DNA of 64,000 nt from NCBI RefSeq assembly GCF_011947225.1, contig NZ_JAATVW010000015.1, forward strand, positions 82,398 to 146,397, in the 5' to 3' direction. Under the pieces are notes generated by a model that made no database searches, was not told the DNA's origin, and saw only the letters and a program-made list of their open reading frames with translations. Position numbers and translations under genes: made by a program. Every line of letters begins with the position of its first letter. Position 1 is the stretch's first letter. The DNA is from Planosporangium flavigriseum. Lineage in GTDB: Bacteria > Actinomycetota > Actinomycetes > Mycobacteriales > Micromonosporaceae. Shown here one piece after another: positions 62,319-64,000 of this stretch.

Positions 62319-63848
62319 TCACTGACTGACCTGCGTCGGGCCGTCCGGGTCGCCGGTCTCGCCGAACCAGCTCGCGAGCCGCCCGGCCCGCGCCACCGCG
62401 CGCAGCCGGCGTTCGACCGCCTCGCGCTGGGCGGTCGTCGCGACCACGAGCAGCTGGTCACCGGTGGTGAGCCGGGTCGTCGGCTGCGGTACGAAGGCCC
62501 GCTTGTCGCGTACCACGAGGGCGACCGCGCACGGGTCGGGCAGCCGCAGCTCGAAGACCTCCACACCGTGCAGGCGTGATCCCGGTTCAATGGTCAGTTC
62601 GATCAGCTCGGCGTCGATCGTGTCCAGCGGTGCGATCTCGGCTCGCAGTTCCCGCCCGGCGACCTTCGGCACGAGGCCGAGCCGCCGCGCCAGCGGCGGC
62701 AGAGTCGGCGCCTGCAGCAGCGTGTAGATGACGACCAGGACGAAGACCAGGTTGAGCAGTTGGTGGCTGCCCGGCACGTGGGCGACGATCGGGATGGTCG
62801 CGAGCACGATCGGCACCGCGCCGCGCAGGCCGGCCCACGAAAGAAAAAATTGTTCGGGTAGCGGTATCCCGAACGGCGTCAGGCTCAGCAGCACCGATAT
62901 CGGCCGCGCCAGCAGCAGCAGAACGGCCCCGACGGCGAGCGCGGGCAGCAGGCTCGCCCGCAGTTCGTGCGGGGTGGCGAGCAGGCCGAGCATGACGAAC
63001 ACGCTGATCTGGGCGATCCAGCCCAGCCCCTCGGCCACCGACCGGGTCGCCCGCCGGTGCGGCAGCCCGGCGTTGCCGAGGATCAGCGCGGCGACGTACG
63101 CGGCGAGGAAGCCGCTGGCGTGGACCATCCCGGCGGCCGCGAACCCCAGGATGCCCGTCGCCACCATGGCGATCGAGTGCAGGCCCGAGGCCACCAGCGC
63201 CAGCCGGCGCAGCAGCCACACCCCGGCGTACCCGACGGCGAGCCCGACCAGGGCGCCGGCGGCCAGTTCGTAGACGAGGTCGCCCAGCAGCCGCGCCACG
63301 CCCTCGGGGCGCAGCGCCGACGCGCTCAGCGCCACGACGAGGATGACCGCGGGCGCGTCGTTGAAGCCCGACTCCGCCTCCAGCAGCCCGGTCAGGCGCC
63401 GGGGCAGCGGTATCGTGCGCAGCACCGAGAACACGGCCGCGGCGTCGGTGGGCGACACGATCGCGCCGAGCAGCAGCGCTAACTGCCAGGACATGCCGAG
63501 CGCGAAGTGCGCGATGATGGCGACGACGGCGACGCTGACCAGGACGCCGAAGGTGGCCAGAACCGCGGCGGGCACGAGTACCGGCCGGATGGCCGACATC
63601 TCGGTGTTCAACCCGCCTTCCACCAGGATGACGGCGAGCGCGGCGGTGCCGAGCGCCTGGGCGAGGGCGGCGTTGTTGAAGCGCAGACCGAGGACGTCCT
63701 CGCCGAGGATCACGCCGACACCCAGGAACGCGAGCAGCACCGGCAGGCCGATCCGGTGGGCCAACCGCGCCGCGACGACGCTGACCAGCATGACGACGGC
63801 TCCGGCGAGGAGCAGGAGATACACCTGTTGCAAGCTCATCGCCAGCAA
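62319..63848 (-). CDS. CPA1-type potassium/proton antiporter with RCK_C domain (NhaP2-like)
   Basis: 509 aa from ATG 63848; ATG 63836 is an alternative. Twelve to thirteen TM helices; GAIVSPTDAAAVFSVLR and LLEAESGFNDAPAVILVVAL are the ion-binding motifs of the CPA1 family, SWAGLRGAVPIVLATIPIV a further conserved helix. The last 95 residues are a TrkA-C/RCK_C domain (LHGVEVFELRLPDPCAVALV; LTTGDQLLVVATTAQREAVE), the usual K+/H+ antiporter arrangement with possible c-di-AMP control. No ydaO-type riboswitch is evident in the 150 bases upstream. Confidence 0.9.
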   Translation of the reverse strand: MLAMSLQQVYLLLLAGAVVMLVSVVAARLAHRIGLPVLLAFLGVGVILGEDVLGLRFNNAALAQALGTAALAVILVEGGLNTEMSAIRPVLVPAAVLATFGVLVSVAVVAIIAHFALGMSWQLALLLGAIVSPTDAAAVFSVLRTIPLPRRLTGLLEAESGFNDAPAVILVVALSASALRPEGVARLLGDLVYELAAGALVGLAVGYAGVWLLRRLALVASGLHSIAMVATGILGFAAAGMVHASGFLAAYVAALILGNAGLPHRRATRSVAEGLGWIAQISVFVMLGLLATPHELRASLLPALAVGAVLLLLARPISVLLSLTPFGIPLPEQFFLSWAGLRGAVPIVLATIPIVAHVPGSHQLLNLVFVLVVIYTLLQAPTLPPLARRLGLVPKVAGRELRAEIAPLDTIDAELIELTIEPGSRLHGVEVFELRLPDPCAVALVVRDKRAFVPQPTTRLTTGDQLLVVATTAQREAVERRLRAVARAGRLASWFGETGDPDGPTQVSQ

Positions 63849-64000
63849 TCCTCGCCCGAATCGGGCACGGAGGGTGGTTCATTGGGCATCGGCGTGTACA
63901 GGTACCCAGCCAGCGGCTGGCGTCACCGCCGTTTTGATCGCTGGTGCCACCAGGCGACCGGTGCACCTGATCGGCAGGTTCTGCTACCTGGATCGTCCGT
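63849..64000. other. upstream region of the antiporter gene, cut by window end
   Basis: About 150 bases with no gene or recognised regulatory RNA. Probably includes the antiporter promoter on the minus strand. Confidence 0.4.

Noticed and set aside
63849..64000. c-di-AMP (ydaO) riboswitch before the antiporter gene
   Set aside because: No consensus elements found in the available 150 bases on the minus strand.

Overview
The window is GC-rich actinomycete DNA. GC content, the pSAM2-type integrated element, GTG starts, ATGA/GTGA gene overlaps, the cydABDC operon, MptB, and SigB-type sigma and STAS proteins all point to Actinomycetia. Micromonosporaceae is my best guess, but this is inference because no rRNA or other diagnostic marker is present.

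Layout. 1-3797: a sparsely coding accessory flank with a truncated PH-domain gene, a two-TM protein with a nuclease-like tail, and a small GntR repressor facing two short coupled genes across a perfect operator-like palindrome. 3798-17268: a complete actinomycete integrative and conjugative element (AICE) in a tRNA-Arg(UCU) gene, bounded by 41-bp direct repeats. Its left third is AT-richer cargo: an ATPase/Toprim-DUF4435 pair resembling the anti-phage system PARIS (AriA/AriB), plus an unknown gene. The core follows: a leftward GntR (KorSA-like) / PP2C / Nudix (Pif-like) operon, then rightward genes for a Pra-like activator, two small proteins, TraSA-type FtsK translocase, Spd protein, RepSA, Xis and integrase. 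An unrelated gene sits reversed at the tra/spd junction.

17300-28994: chromosome with an esterase-like hydrolase, an SSB paralogue, cobD-cobQ and a coupled P-loop kinase, M48 and M20 peptidases, and a leftward three-gene phosphorelay (receiver-SpoIIE phosphatase, histidine kinase, receiver). 28995-30075: no gene, but five tandem copies of an exactly 167-bp unit. 30076-40527: MscS-like membrane protein with a coiled-coil tail, a long hairpin joined to an eight-copy 17-bp repeat, the cytochrome bd operon cydABDC (leftward), and a large PAS-GGDEF-EAL protein.

41041-49528: solute-binding lipoprotein, BioA, methanethiol-oxidase-type SBP56 coupled to a NicO-like membrane protein, old yellow enzyme, a sulfur operon (cysteine dioxygenase, rhodanese, winged-helix protein) preceded by a Cys-containing leader ORF, and a PrsW protease. 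49582-55712: purine permease and a leftward DUF4331-TPR-NicO operon. 55880-63848: MptB, a small protein, two adjacent partner-switching fusions (STAS-sigma and STAS-HATPase), an MFS exporter fused to a monooxygenase-like domain, a BON-methyltransferase fusion and a K+/H+ antiporter.

The observations most worth follow-up are the PARIS-like pair on the AICE, the 167-bp repeat array with one compensatory stem change between copies, and the doubly STAS-fused sigma/anti-sigma module.
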